In this document: piece after piece, positions 1-8,335 of the stretch
Layout of the letters: each line of letters opens with the position of its first letter
Position numbering within the stretch: position 1 is the first letter of the stretch
Origin: Myxococcota bacterium
GTDB lineage: Bacteria > Myxococcota_A > UBA796
Length of the DNA stretch: 34,951 nt
Direction: 5' to 3'
NCBI GenBank assembly: GCA_029251165.1
Contig: JAQXDW010000118.1
Coordinates: 1 to 34,951, forward strand
Notes under the pieces: model-generated
The model's input: only the letters and a program-made list of their open reading frames with translations
Told to the model about the DNA's origin: nothing
Database searches by the model: none
Made by a program: the position numbers and the translations under genes

Positions 1-1881
1 GAGGTCGTCCTGCCTGAGGTCGTCCTGTCTGAGACCGCTGAGCCTGAAGTGCTCGCGTCGGATGCACCGGTCGAGGTCGCGGAGCCTGTCGAGGTGGAGT
101 CGGTGATCGAGGTTGTCGCACCGGAGACCGTGGAGCCTGAGGCCGTCGCACCGGAGACCGTGGAGCCTGAAGAGCTCGCGTCGGATGCACCGGTCGGGGT
201 CTTCCTGCCCGAGACCGCTGAGCTCGAGTCGGTCGTCGTAGAGGCTGCCGAGCCCGAGACCGCCGCGCCTGTGGCACCAGAGGTTCTCGGCGTGGAGTCG
301 GTCGAGGTTGTGGAGCCCGAAGCTGTGGAGGTCGAGGCCGTCGAGGCCGTCGAGGCCGTCGAGGCGGTCATCCCGGACGCGTCCGCTGGGATCGCAGAGA
401 CGGTCGAAGCGGCTGCACCAGAGGTTCGAGAGGCGGCTACGGTGGAGGATGCTGTAGAGCCGGTCGCGGAGCTCAACACGCCGGAACCTGCTGCCCTCGC
501 GGAGGCTGCACCGGTCGAGGTCGCGGCTGTGGAAGACACGGAGGAGGGGGAGACCGATGCCAGCTCCGAGGCGGTCTCTCCGGGCATCGCCGCGGCCTCC
601 GGGGCATCCCCAGAGGACCCGGATGACCACCACACGAGCCCCAAGACGCGCACGCTCGAGGCCATCGAGGAGGCGCTGAGCATTGAAGTCGAGGAGCCGG
701 CTGCGGAGCCGGTTGCGGAGGTGACAGAGCCAGAGGTCACGCCAGAGTCTGTCGAGGCGGCTGCTGACGATGTGTCGATTGAGGCCATGGAGGTGGCAGA
801 GACTGCGCCTGAGGTGGCAGAGGCTGTGCCTGAGGTGGCAGAGACTGCGCCTGAGATCGGGCCTGTGAAGTCGGTCGAGGCTCTGGCGATCGAGGCTCCG
901 GTGGCTGAGGAGGCAGCAGAGGATGACGTCGACGCCAGCGCTGAGGCGGTCTCTCCGGGCCTCGCAGCGGCCTCGGGCGTACCGGACGACCCCGATGATC
1001 CGCGACACTGGATCTCTCTGGCCCGCCGTGCGGAGCCCGAGGCCGATGTGGTCGTGGATGTTCCCAGCGTCGTGTCACCGGTCTACGGCCTCAAGCCTGG
1101 TGCGGAAGGAGAGATCGTCCTGCGGCTCCAGGAAGTGCTCGACAAAGCCGGCTACGATCCCGGGCGCATCGACGGCCGCTACGACGACCGGACCGAGACG
1201 GCGGTCATTGACTTCCAGATCGACCACGAGCTGGATCCGACCGGTGTTGTCGATGCCGAGACCGACACAGCGCTCGTTCCTGGTGGACTCATCACCCTGG
1301 TTTCTGGGATCGAGGAGGACGAGGAAGAGGAGGAAGGCCTGGTCGTTGCCACTGAAGAGCACGCCGACGATGACGACGAGGGTGGTGTCCGCCGCCGCAA
1401 CACCGGCGACCTCCTGGCTTCACTGGGCGTCTCGGAGGAGCGTGCGGATGACTGGCGCATCTTTGACGCCGTGGTTGGTTCGCAGCGCATCGCTGACCTC
1501 TCGGCGGAGGCGCTCCAGAGCGTGGGCGCGGCAGCCCTGATCCGCTCGCTGGCGGAGACGGGGGGGACGAGCCGTCGGCTGAAGATCGGTGATGATCTCA
1601 CCTGGAACCATCGGGCCGATCGCAGCGACGCTCTGGAGGCGTTTGCCCTCAGGCAGTCGAGCGAGGCGGCCATTGATGCCCTCCCGAAGACGAGGTGGCA
1701 GACCGGAAGTCCGGCGGAGGATGCTCGGATCTCTGGTGTCGTCATGATGCAGGGAGAGCGGTGGATGGTTGAGCAAGCGGATGCCGGCGCGGAGTGGATG
1801 AGAGAGGCGGCCGACAGCACCTACTCCGACGTGGATGATGCGCTCTCCATCCTCGGCAGCGCGACGGGAGGGCTCTGGTAG
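1..1881 (+). CDS. Acidic repeat protein with peptidoglycan-binding domain (5' partial)
   Basis: The frame is open from base 1, so the true start lies upstream; the first possible in-window start is GTG at 49. The first ~340 residues (counted from 49) are low-complexity, built from short Val/Glu/Pro/Ala units such as VEPE, APETVEP and EVAETAP, and are extremely acidic. Residues ~345-415 match a PG_binding_1 domain, with the typical pattern of LQ, then DGRYDDRTETAV, then FQ and GVVDAET. An acidic Glu/Asp patch and an unrecognised C-terminal region of ~160 residues follow. A DASxEAVSPG module occurs twice. The TPR gene downstream overlaps the stop by one base, so the two are probably co-translated. 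I infer a cell-envelope or peptidoglycan-associated role with the repeats as a flexible spacer. The N-terminus is not visible, so export cannot be judged. Confidence 0.8.
   Translation, partial: EVVLPEVVLSETAEPEVLASDAPVEVAEPVEVESVIEVVAPETVEPEAVAPETVEPEELASDAPVGVFLPETAELESVVVEAAEPETAAPVAPEVLGVESVEVVEPEAVEVEAVEAVEAVEAVIPDASAGIAETVEAAAPEVREAATVEDAVEPVAELNTPEPAALAEAAPVEVAAVEDTEEGETDASSEAVSPGIAAASGASPEDPDDHHTSPKTRTLEAIEEALSIEVEEPAAEPVAEVTEPEVTPESVEAAADDVSIEAMEVAETAPEVAEAVPEVAETAPEIGPVKSVEALAIEAPVAEEAAEDDVDASAEAVSPGLAAASGVPDDPDDPRHWISLARRAEPEADVVVDVPSVVSPVYGLKPGAEGEIVLRLQEVLDKAGYDPGRIDGRYDDRTETAVIDFQIDHELDPTGVVDAETDTALVPGGLITLVSGIEEDEEEEEGLVVATEEHADDDDEGGVRRRNTGDLLASLGVSEERADDWRIFDAVVGSQRIADLSAEALQSVGAAALIRSLAETGGTSRRLKIGDDLTWNHRADRSDALEAFALRQSSEAAIDALPKTRWQTGSPAEDARISGVVMMQGERWMVEQADAGAEWMREAADSTYSDVDDALSILGSATGGLW
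331..366 (+). repeat. Tandem 9-bp coding repeat (GTCGAGGCC x4)
   Basis: Four consecutive 9-bp units, the last with one mismatch, encode Val-Glu-Ala triplets in the acidic domain. The repeat is in frame, so changes in copy number would lengthen or shorten the spacer without a frameshift. Confidence 0.85.
550..1003 (+). repeat. Duplicated DASxEAVSPG module
   Basis: The stretch at about 550-632 reappears in diverged form at about 925-1003. Both copies encode DAS(S/A)EAVSPG followed by an A-A-A-S-G and PDDPDD-type tail. This suggests an old internal duplication in the acidic protein, or a short motif used twice. Confidence 0.7.
790..852 (+). repeat. Tandem 21-bp coding repeat (3 copies)
   Basis: Three head-to-tail 21-bp units (790-810, 811-831, 832-852) encode EVAETAP, EVAEAVP and EVAETAP. 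Units 1 and 3 are identical and unit 2 differs at two bases, which points to recent slippage or unequal exchange. Confidence 0.85.
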
Positions 1882-3062
1882 TGTCGCTGATTCCCAGTGA
1901 GATCGACCGCGCGCGCATGGCTGCAGCCATCGGTGACCTGGTGGGACTGCGAGAGGCGCTGTTCACCCTGGTCGTCCTGGAGCCGGTCGCAGTGCTGCTC
2001 GCCCAGGTCCGTATCCTCCTCGATCAAGGGCGTGGCACTGAGGCACTGCTGCTGCTGGAGGGCATGCCGACCCTGCCCGAGATGCTGAAGCGAGATGCCC
2101 TGATCGCCCGGTGTCAGGCGATGATCACAGTCGAGCGGTCCGAGGAAGCCACAGCGCTCCTCCAGGCTGCCCTCGCGCAGCGCGCCGCAGCAGAGCCGGC
2201 CCTGCTGACCACCCTTGCCCGCGGGCTGTTTCGCAGCGGCGAGATCGCGATGGCCGAGACGATCCTGGAGTCGGTGCTGCTGGTGGTCCCGGGGAACTTT
2301 GAGGCTTGCTATGGGGCGGGCGTGCTGCGCCTGGCTCAGGGGCGACTGGCCGACGCGATGCCTCACCTCATCGCTGCTCAGCGGATCAACCCCCGTCGTC
2401 CCGAGCCCTACCAGGCGATGGCTCGGGCGTGGCGGCTGTCGGGGCAAGCGGAGCATGGCGCAGCGATGATCGAGTCGGTCATGTCTGACAACCCCCTCAT
2501 CGCCTCACCAGGGCTGGCCCGAGAGCTTATCGAGCTGTACGCAGCGGTCGGCGATGACGATCGCCGGGTGCACTGGCTTCGTCGGCTGGAGGCGAGCGCG
2601 CGCCTGGAAGCGGGGCACCGCCTGGAGCTTGCGCGGCACTGGATGGACCTCGGGTTGGTCGGAGAGCTGCGCCGCCTCCTGATCGGACTCCGCGAGCCAG
2701 AGCAGGCCGCCCGACACTTGCTGGCGGGCATGATCGCGGAGATGGAGGGGAACGATCGTGAGGCCCTCGGGCATGCGATGGCTGCCGCAGAGGCGGAGCC
2801 TGGGCTGTGGCTGGTTCAGGTCCGCCTCGCTCGTGGTCTCCTGCAGCTCGGCGCATCCGCTTCGGTCGTTCGTCCGCACATCAGTGCCGCTGAGGCCGCA
2901 GGCGGACAGCACCCTGAGGTCCGCTTGCTGTCCGGGATCTTCGCAGTGATCGAGGGGAGGGGCGCGGACGCGGTGGATGCTCTGGAGGTGCTCTCAAGTC
3001 ACGGCGGGGTGTGGTGTCGGCTCCGAGAGGAGGCGGAGGGCTGGCTGCTGGAGGTGGGGTGA
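1881..3062 (+). CDS. TPR-repeat protein
   Basis: The protein has 393 aa, starts with GTG and shares one base with the stop of the gene before it. It is almost wholly alpha-helical, with repeated ~34-residue units showing TPR spacing of small and hydrophobic residues. The clearest units are around residues 110-190, where two consecutive repeats contain LARGLFRSGE, YGAGVLRLAQGR and YQAMARAWRLSGQ. No signal peptide, membrane span or catalytic motif is visible. TPR proteins are scaffolds for protein-protein contact. The overlap suggests it works with the peptidoglycan-binding protein, but that is inference. No specific name can be given. Confidence 0.85.
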   Translation: MSLIPSEIDRARMAAAIGDLVGLREALFTLVVLEPVAVLLAQVRILLDQGRGTEALLLLEGMPTLPEMLKRDALIARCQAMITVERSEEATALLQAALAQRAAAEPALLTTLARGLFRSGEIAMAETILESVLLVVPGNFEACYGAGVLRLAQGRLADAMPHLIAAQRINPRRPEPYQAMARAWRLSGQAEHGAAMIESVMSDNPLIASPGLARELIELYAAVGDDDRRVHWLRRLEASARLEAGHRLELARHWMDLGLVGELRRLLIGLREPEQAARHLLAGMIAEMEGNDREALGHAMAAAEAEPGLWLVQVRLARGLLQLGASASVVRPHISAAEAAGGQHPEVRLLSGIFAVIEGRGADAVDALEVLSSHGGVWCRLREEAEGWLLEVG

Positions 3063-3219
3063 GCGCGGGCGACGGAAGCAGAGGCGCCGAGCGGGGCACC
3101 CGCATCCTGACGGAGGCTGTAGAGGCATGGGCGATGGCTTCGATGTGGTCACCTTGACGTGCTGCGACTCCCCTCACTCTGCGGAGTCGTTGGTCCGATG
3201 TCGACAGGCCACCTCTGAT

Positions 3220-3354
3220 AAGCATTTCATGTGTTAATAATGGTGTTTTAATTTTAAATTAATCCATGATGGACAGCGATGGCACCTTGAACAGTGTTCT
3301 TTATGTCACAGCTGTGTTGGTCGGAGATGCTGTAATTTAAAGCATTTCATGTGT
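3220..3354. repeat. Paired 15-bp direct repeat, 120 bp apart
   Basis: AAGCATTTCATGTGT occurs at 3220-3234 and again at 3340-3354, in the same direction, within AT-rich non-coding DNA. The start-to-start spacing is exactly 120 bp. The flanking bases differ, so this is a specific element and not a long duplication. Possible meanings are a repeated protein-binding site or two related promoters. Confidence 0.7.
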
Positions 3355-3649
3355 GATATTTATACTTCAGGTTTATCAAGTTGTCCTGAATCAAGAATAT
3401 CCGTTGCTTTAGTGCGGTAAGCTCATGAGATGTGACTCCATCGCACTCTTTTGAGGTACGATATGTCATGCAAGATTCAGGCTGCTGGTGTCGCTATCGG
3501 CCAGCTTCGATGACGACTGCTGATAGAGTCTGATTGTGAGTGTGCTAAATTGCTGTGATTCTACGATCAAAGCAATTTTCAGAAGATAGCGGCGTGAGCC
3601 GGCTTGCCTCTCTCCCCGAGCCCTGCGAGGAGCACTCTCTCGATCCGCT

Positions 3650-3663
3650 GACCTCATGAGGTC
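3650..3663. promoter_or_regulatory. 14-bp perfect palindrome
   Basis: GACCTCATGAGGTC is a perfect inverted repeat without a spacer. Its core CTCATGAG also occurs at 3422-3429 in the same gap. A spacer-free palindrome suits a dimeric DNA-binding protein better than an RNA hairpin. No regulator is assigned. Confidence 0.35.
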
Positions 3664-3841
3664 GGGTGTTGCTTCAACAGTATGTTTTTATAAGTCTTTT
3701 TAGGCGGAGTTGTCCCGTAAGGCATGGGGCAGTGCCGGTTGCATGACTTTACTGTGGGTGCTTCTGGCGGGCCTCTCGGTCGTGTGTGCACGAACGCACC
3801 AGGAGCACCGGCGCCGAGCTCCAGAGGAGAAACACACGACA

Positions 3842-3875
3842 GCGCAGCCGGATCTCGTGCGCAGCCGGGTCTCGT
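3842..3875. repeat. Tandem 17-bp repeat (2 copies)
   Basis: GCGCAGCCGGATCTCGT (3842-3858) is followed directly by a copy with one mismatch (3859-3875). It lies in non-coding DNA upstream of the Hpt gene. No function is apparent. Confidence 0.7.
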
Positions 3876-4074
3876 GGGAAGAAACCTCAGCGTCTCTTCT
3901 CTTGTTGGTTGGGAGTAATTAACGATAATCGTCGTTTATTCCTGTGACAGCAGAGCCGCTGTGTCCGAGGCGTGGGAGCATCAGTGTGGGCCGAAGAGGG
4001 GTTCTCATCAATAAAGATCTTCATGTTGCAGATAATTGTCCGATAGATCTTCTGACGTTCTGCGGAGCTTGTGT

Positions 4075-4695
4075 ATGTCTCCTAAACCTTCCCATTTACC
4101 TGCTTGGACTTCCTCGACTGTTGTCGTCGTTGTCGTCATTGCAGTGATGGTGGCCTCTGTCGGGTTCGGCAGCGTGGTGCCGCTGGTGGCGCTCTCCATT
4201 CCTGCCGCGATCGTTGGGTATCGTGCTGGATGGCATGCCGGAGCACCGCTCACTCCGGCAGCAGTGCCGGAAGCCTTCGAGCCGGCTGTCGAGCCGAACA
4301 CCGTGCCCCAGTCGCTCCCTGAGCCCCCGCCAGATTCGCTCGCTGAAGAGTCTCGCCAGTGGGTCGATGAGGTTGCTGTGCTTGAGCGCATGGGCGGCAG
4401 CATCGAGATCTTGATGGAGCTGACCGACTTGTTCGCCAGTGAGAATGTGCGCCGCCTGGCTGCCCTGCGCGCAGCGATCGCTGCAGGGGATGCCCTGCAG
4501 ACCTCTCGGGAGGCCCACGGAATCAAGAGCGGCCTGACCAATTTCTGTGCGGACGAAGCGGTCGCGCTGGCTTTTCAGATTGAAGCGTCGGCGAAGAAGG
4601 GCTCTTTGGACGGACTGGAGACTGCAACAGATGTTCTTGAGGCGGTCCTGAACTCTGTCACTGAGCAGCTCACTATGATGGGGAAAGCAGCATGA
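4075..4695 (+). CDS. Membrane-anchored Hpt (histidine phosphotransfer) protein
   Basis: The protein has 206 aa. ATG 4075 is chosen because GGAG sits 7 bases upstream; the longer TTG start at 4036 has no such support. Residues ~12-50 form one or two hydrophobic spans, which would anchor it in the inner membrane. After a Pro/Glu-rich linker, residues ~100-200 form an Hpt helical domain with the signature AHGIKSG, in which His148 is the expected phospho-acceptor. Hpt proteins pass phosphate between receiver domains. The stop overlaps the start of the receiver-GGDEF gene (ATGA), and a hybrid kinase without its own Hpt lies downstream. I therefore infer that this protein links that kinase to the GGDEF output, like LuxU in Vibrio, though LuxU is soluble. 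Confidence 0.85.
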   Translation: MSPKPSHLPAWTSSTVVVVVVIAVMVASVGFGSVVPLVALSIPAAIVGYRAGWHAGAPLTPAAVPEAFEPAVEPNTVPQSLPEPPPDSLAEESRQWVDEVAVLERMGGSIEILMELTDLFASENVRRLAALRAAIAAGDALQTSREAHGIKSGLTNFCADEAVALAFQIEASAKKGSLDGLETATDVLEAVLNSVTEQLTMMGKAA

Positions 4696-5618
4696 AGATC
4701 TTGATTGCGGATGATGACGTCGTCTCTGCATTGATGCTTCGGCGAACACTTGAGCGATGGGGCTACACGGTCACCATCGTGCACGATGGAACCCAGGCCC
4801 TTGCTGCGCTTCAGCAGCCCGATGCTCCAAAGCTGATGATCCTGGACTGGATGATGCCCGGTCTCGATGGTCCGGAGGTTATTCGGGCGGTCCGAAGTCA
4901 GGTGAGCGAGCACTACAACTATGCCATCCTGCTCACCTCCCGAGACCAGCAGGGGGACATCGTCGCCGGGCTGGAGGCAGGGGCCGACGACTATCTCCGT
5001 AAGCCGTTTGACAGCGACGAGCTCCGCGCTCGACTCCGCGCCGGTCAGCGGATCTTAGACCTCCAGACGCGCCTGCTCGCGGCGAAGGAAGAGCTCCGCA
5101 TTCAGGCGACCCAGGATGCCCTCACGAAGCTCGCCAACCGACGCTCGGTGCTGGAGCGACTGGAGAAGGATGCCGAGCAGTGTCGCCGAGGCGGGCGACC
5201 GCTCGGGGTGCTGATGTTGGATCTGGACCACTTCAAGTCCATCAACGACACCTACGGTCACAGCGGCGGAGATGAGGTCCTCAGGGTTGCTGCTGAGCGC
5301 ATCCAGCGCAGCGTCCGCTCCTACGATACCGTCGGCCGGTTCGGCGGAGAGGAGTTTCTTGTCGTGCTGCCGGACACCGATCGCGTCGAGACGATTGTGG
5401 TTGCTGAGCGGATTCGCATCGCGCTCGCGTCGCTCCCGATCCTCTTCAACGGCAAGGGCATTGCCCTCAGCTGCAGCATTGGTGCAGCCATTCGTGAGCC
5501 CGATGAGGAAATCACCGATGCAGCCCTGATGCACGAGGCCGATATGGCCTTGTATCGATCTAAAAATGGCGGCCGAAATATGGTAACGGGCGCCTGGGAT
5601 ATTTTCGAAGCGGCTTGA
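4692..5618 (+). CDS. PleD-like response regulator diguanylate cyclase (REC-GGDEF)
   Basis: The protein has 308 aa. An N-terminal receiver domain (residues 1-~120) has the acidic pocket DDD at 7-9, phospho-acceptor Asp52 in LDWMMPG, and Lys104 in RKPF. A helical linker leads to a GGDEF domain (~140-300) with an intact GGEEF active site at 218-222. The inhibitory-site motif RxxD is present at 209-212, five residues before GGEEF. The enzyme should therefore make cyclic di-GMP from two GTP when phosphorylated, with product feedback. It overlaps the Hpt gene by 4 bases, which suggests equimolar synthesis and direct phosphotransfer from His148 of that protein to Asp52. A probable terminator follows. 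Confidence 0.93.
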   Translation: MKILIADDDVVSALMLRRTLERWGYTVTIVHDGTQALAALQQPDAPKLMILDWMMPGLDGPEVIRAVRSQVSEHYNYAILLTSRDQQGDIVAGLEAGADDYLRKPFDSDELRARLRAGQRILDLQTRLLAAKEELRIQATQDALTKLANRRSVLERLEKDAEQCRRGGRPLGVLMLDLDHFKSINDTYGHSGGDEVLRVAAERIQRSVRSYDTVGRFGGEEFLVVLPDTDRVETIVVAERIRIALASLPILFNGKGIALSCSIGAAIREPDEEITDAALMHEADMALYRSKNGGRNMVTGAWDIFEAA

Positions 5619-5650
5619 TCTTCTTCGTCACTTGATCAAGTCTCAGCAGC

Positions 5651-5680
5651 CAGCAACAAACACTCCTGGTTGCTGTTTTT
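5651..5680 (+). terminator. Probable rho-independent terminator after the GGDEF gene
   Basis: CAGCAAC (5651-5657) and GTTGCTG (5669-5675) form a 7-bp stem with an 11-nt loop, followed directly by five T. It ends the Hpt-GGDEF unit. It lies only 15 bases before the next start codon, so it could instead act as a leader attenuator for the fusion gene. The stem is short. Confidence 0.5.
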
Positions 5681-5695
5681 GACAAGGTCTGTGAC

Positions 5696-8224
5696 ATGGA
5701 AGCCTCTCAGTTCCTCGACACCCTCACCCAGATCCATGGTGAAGCCCGCTCTCGTGGGGTGTACTTTCGAGACTCTGTTGACACGACGCTGCGCGGGCGT
5801 GAGGTCTCCATCGGCGACCAAAAGCTTGTCTCGTTCTCGTCTTGCTCCTACCTCGGCCTTGAGCACCATCCGGCGCTCATTGAGGGGGTCATCGCGGCCA
5901 CTCGGGCATTCGGCACCCAATTCTCAAGCTCCCGAGGCTACATCTCGGCTCCGCTGTATTCGGAGCTGGAGTCTCTGCTGTCGCAGATGTTTGGTGGACA
6001 TGCCCTGGTGACCTCCTCTACGACGCTGGGGCACCAGTCGGTTCTCACCGCGCTGCTGACCGAGCGAGACGGCATCGTCATGGACCATCAGGTCCACCAC
6101 AGCGTGCAGATGGCTGCTCGACTCGCTCAAGCTGGCGGCTCGAAGGTGTCGATTGTGCGGCACAACCAGCTGGAGCGCGCGGCCGATGAGGTGGAGCGCC
6201 TGACCCGAACCTGCGACACCGTCTGGTTCGCCTGCGACGGTGTGTTCAGCATGTACGGTGATCTTGCACCGCTCAAGCTGCTGCGGCACCTCCTGAGCAT
6301 CTCCGACAAGGTCAAGCTCTATGTCGATGATGCCCACGGAATGAGCTGGGCTGGTCGGCACGGAGTCGGGAGCTTTCTGTCGCGGATGCCATTCCACGAC
6401 CGAATGATCCTGGCGACCTCGCTGAACAAGGCATTCTCGGCAGCCGGCGGGGTGATGGTCTTCCCGGACGCTGCGATGCGGCAGAAGGTGATGGACTGCG
6501 GCGGCCCGATGGTGTTCTCTGGTCCGGTTCAGCCGCCGATGCTCGGTGCAGCGGTCGCCAGCGCAAAGCTGCACCTCTCTGATGAGATCTACCCCTACCA
6601 GGAGGCTGTCGCGCAGCGCACGCGGTTCGTCAACCGTCGCATGAAGGAGCTGTCTCTGCCCCTGCTGGTCGAGAACGAGGCGCCGATCTTCTTCGTGAGA
6701 ATGGGCCTGCCTCGGGTGGCGTTTCAGGTCGTTCAGCGGCTGATGGCAGAGGGCTACTTTATCAATGCCTCGGTCTACCCCACTGTGCCGATGAAGCGCG
6801 CTGGTGTGCGGTTCGCGATCACCGCAGCACACCGCATGGAGGACATCGACGGCGCGCTGACCGCGATGGCTCGAATCATCCCAGAGGTGCTGGAGGCCGA
6901 GGCGATGTCTGCTGGGCTGCTCGATGAGCTCTTCGCCACCGCAGTTCCCGAGGAGGCCCTGTGCTCGGAGCAGTACAGCGGGGTGGCCCTGTCCGACGTC
7001 ATGTCGATCGACGAGGACGCCGCTCCTGCGCTGGTCACAGGCCTCGATATTGACATCCGCTCACTCACTGTGGAGCGGTATGGCTCGATCGATGAGCTGG
7101 ACGCCGTGGAGTGGGATCAGCTGCTTGGGGAGGTCGGCTCATGCAGCGCGGAGGCCCAGCGGGTCGCCGAGCGTGCCTTCGCCAAGCAGGATCGTCCGGA
7201 GTATTGCTGGGGCTTCCACTATGTCATCGTGCGTGCCGCTGATGGATCGCCGATCGCGGCCACCTTCTTTTCCTCTGCGCTGAGCAAGGATGACATGCTC
7301 ATGCGCGATGAGGTCAGCCAGGCTGTCGAGGCAAAGCGAGCAGCAGAACCGTACTTCCTTACATCGAAAATTGTCACCATGGGATCTGGTTTTTCCGAGG
7401 GCAATCACCTCTACCTCGATCGTGATGGACCTTGGCGTGCGGCGCTGGCACGGCTGCTGGAGGTCGCCAGCGAGATCTATGATCAGGAGGCCGCCAACAT
7501 GCTCCTGCTGCGGGATCTGCCGGCGGACGACCCGGAGATGGACACCTTCTTGCGGGGGCAGGGGTTCGTAAAGATTCCGATGTTCACCAGCTACACCCTT
7601 GATCTTGTCTGGAAGACACAAGAGGAGTATCTCTCCAGGCTCTCTCGGCGAAAGCGTCGACACCTCCGGGAGATCATCGAGCGGTCACAGCACTACTCTG
7701 TGAGGGTGTTCAGTCCACAGACGGGCAATCAGCTCGATGCCGCTGGACTCGCCAAGCTCTACCGTCTCTACCGCAACGTTGCTGATCGCAAGCGAAAGCT
7801 CAACGTCTTCCCGCTGCCCGCTTCGCTTATGCAGAAGCTTCAGCGTAGCGATGCCTGGGAGCTGGTGGCGGTGTACCTCAGCGAGGAGGGCGGAGGTCCC
7901 GGTGAAGAAGCGCCCGTGGCGTTCTACGCAGCGCATCGCTGTGGCGGTCACTATGCCCCGTTCCTCTGCGGGCTGGACTACCGTTTCGTGTTCTCGCACG
8001 GCGCCTACCGCGGCATGATGTACGAGATGATCGAGCGTGCCCGTACAAGCGGGTTCACGAAGATCCACATGGGCATGGATGCTGATCAGGAGAAAATGCG
8101 CTTTGGCTGCTTGCCTACGGAGAACTGTGTTTACCTCCAGGCACGGGATCACTTCAACGGCGAGCTGCTTCGAGAGGTGGTCGCAGAAGTTGGTCTTGAA
8201 AATACGCTACGAAAAGTGGGATAG
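5696..8224 (+). CDS. Fusion: AONS/SPT-family PLP acyltransferase + FemAB/GNAT-like acyltransferase
   Basis: The protein has 842 aa, about twice the family length. Residues 1-~400 are a complete alpha-oxoamine synthase: GHQ at 112-114, the VDDAHG motif with Asp211 and His214, and the PLP lysine Lys245 in TSLNKAFSAAGG. Such enzymes (BioF, KBL, HemA, serine palmitoyltransferase, CqsA, LqsA) condense an amino acid with an acyl-CoA or acyl-ACP and release CO2. After a ~50-residue linker, residues ~450-842 resemble GNAT/FemAB-like N-acyltransferases, with a basic helix LSRRKRRHLRE (~650-660) and a late GMDADQEKMRFG motif (~792-803). Condensation then N-acylation would fit a keto-ceramide or an acylated aminoketone signal. 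The neighbouring kinase favours a signal, but the substrate is unknown. Domain calls are firm; the product is inference. Confidence 0.85.
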   Translation: MEASQFLDTLTQIHGEARSRGVYFRDSVDTTLRGREVSIGDQKLVSFSSCSYLGLEHHPALIEGVIAATRAFGTQFSSSRGYISAPLYSELESLLSQMFGGHALVTSSTTLGHQSVLTALLTERDGIVMDHQVHHSVQMAARLAQAGGSKVSIVRHNQLERAADEVERLTRTCDTVWFACDGVFSMYGDLAPLKLLRHLLSISDKVKLYVDDAHGMSWAGRHGVGSFLSRMPFHDRMILATSLNKAFSAAGGVMVFPDAAMRQKVMDCGGPMVFSGPVQPPMLGAAVASAKLHLSDEIYPYQEAVAQRTRFVNRRMKELSLPLLVENEAPIFFVRMGLPRVAFQVVQRLMAEGYFINASVYPTVPMKRAGVRFAITAAHRMEDIDGALTAMARIIPEVLEAEAMSAGLLDELFATAVPEEALCSEQYSGVALSDVMSIDEDAAPALVTGLDIDIRSLTVERYGSIDELDAVEWDQLLGEVGSCSAEAQRVAERAFAKQDRPEYCWGFHYVIVRAADGSPIAATFFSSALSKDDMLMRDEVSQAVEAKRAAEPYFLTSKIVTMGSGFSEGNHLYLDRDGPWRAALARLLEVASEIYDQEAANMLLLRDLPADDPEMDTFLRGQGFVKIPMFTSYTLDLVWKTQEEYLSRLSRRKRRHLREIIERSQHYSVRVFSPQTGNQLDAAGLAKLYRLYRNVADRKRKLNVFPLPASLMQKLQRSDAWELVAVYLSEEGGGPGEEAPVAFYAAHRCGGHYAPFLCGLDYRFVFSHGAYRGMMYEMIERARTSGFTKIHMGMDADQEKMRFGCLPTENCVYLQARDHFNGELLREVVAEVGLENTLRKVG

Positions 8225-8321
8225 TGATCCAGCCGGGTGTCAGCTCCGGCATGACGCTCTCTTCATCATAGTGGTCCCGACAACAAGTGTTTTCACCGTA
8301 GCGAGAGGCCTTGCGATCATC

Positions 8322-8334
8322 ACAGGATTCCTGT
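8322..8334 (+). promoter_or_regulatory. Dyad covering the ribosome binding site of the hybrid kinase
   Basis: ACAGGA-T-TCCTGT is a perfect 6+1+6 inverted repeat, and its AGGA (8324-8327) is the Shine-Dalgarno sequence for GTG 8336. As RNA it could form a 5-bp stem with a 3-nt loop that hides the AGG. As DNA it could be an operator. The short length leaves chance as a real option. Confidence 0.35.
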
Positions 8335-8335
8335 A

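Larger units (their letters stand above)
3063..4074 (+). other. Intergenic region, ~1 kb, partly AT-rich, no convincing gene
   Basis: About 3215-3600 is markedly richer in A and T than the rest of the window. The region holds the paired 15-bp repeat, a 14-bp palindrome and a 17-bp tandem repeat, each listed separately. The only possible small ORF with some appeal runs from ATG 3742 to 3922 (59 aa) and has a hydrophobic N-terminus, but there is no Shine-Dalgarno sequence in front of it. A small hairpin (GCGGG/CCCGC, 3091-3103) lies just after the TPR gene but has no T tract. The region may carry promoters for the Hpt gene, a small RNA, or remnants of lost DNA. Confidence 0.6.

Noticed and set aside
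331..852. CRISPR-like short repeats near the window start
   Set aside because: The units are contiguous or irregular, in frame and coding; there are no unique spacers of even length.
3742..3922. Possible small exported protein of 59 aa (MTLLWVLLAG start)
   Set aside because: There is a hydrophobic N-terminus, but no ribosome site, an odd Arg-rich middle and no partner; chance is as likely.
5696..8224. Naming the fusion gene cqsA, bioF or spt
   Set aside because: The AONS family cannot be resolved to a substrate by eye, and the fused acyltransferase is absent from those enzymes; a name would overstate the evidence.
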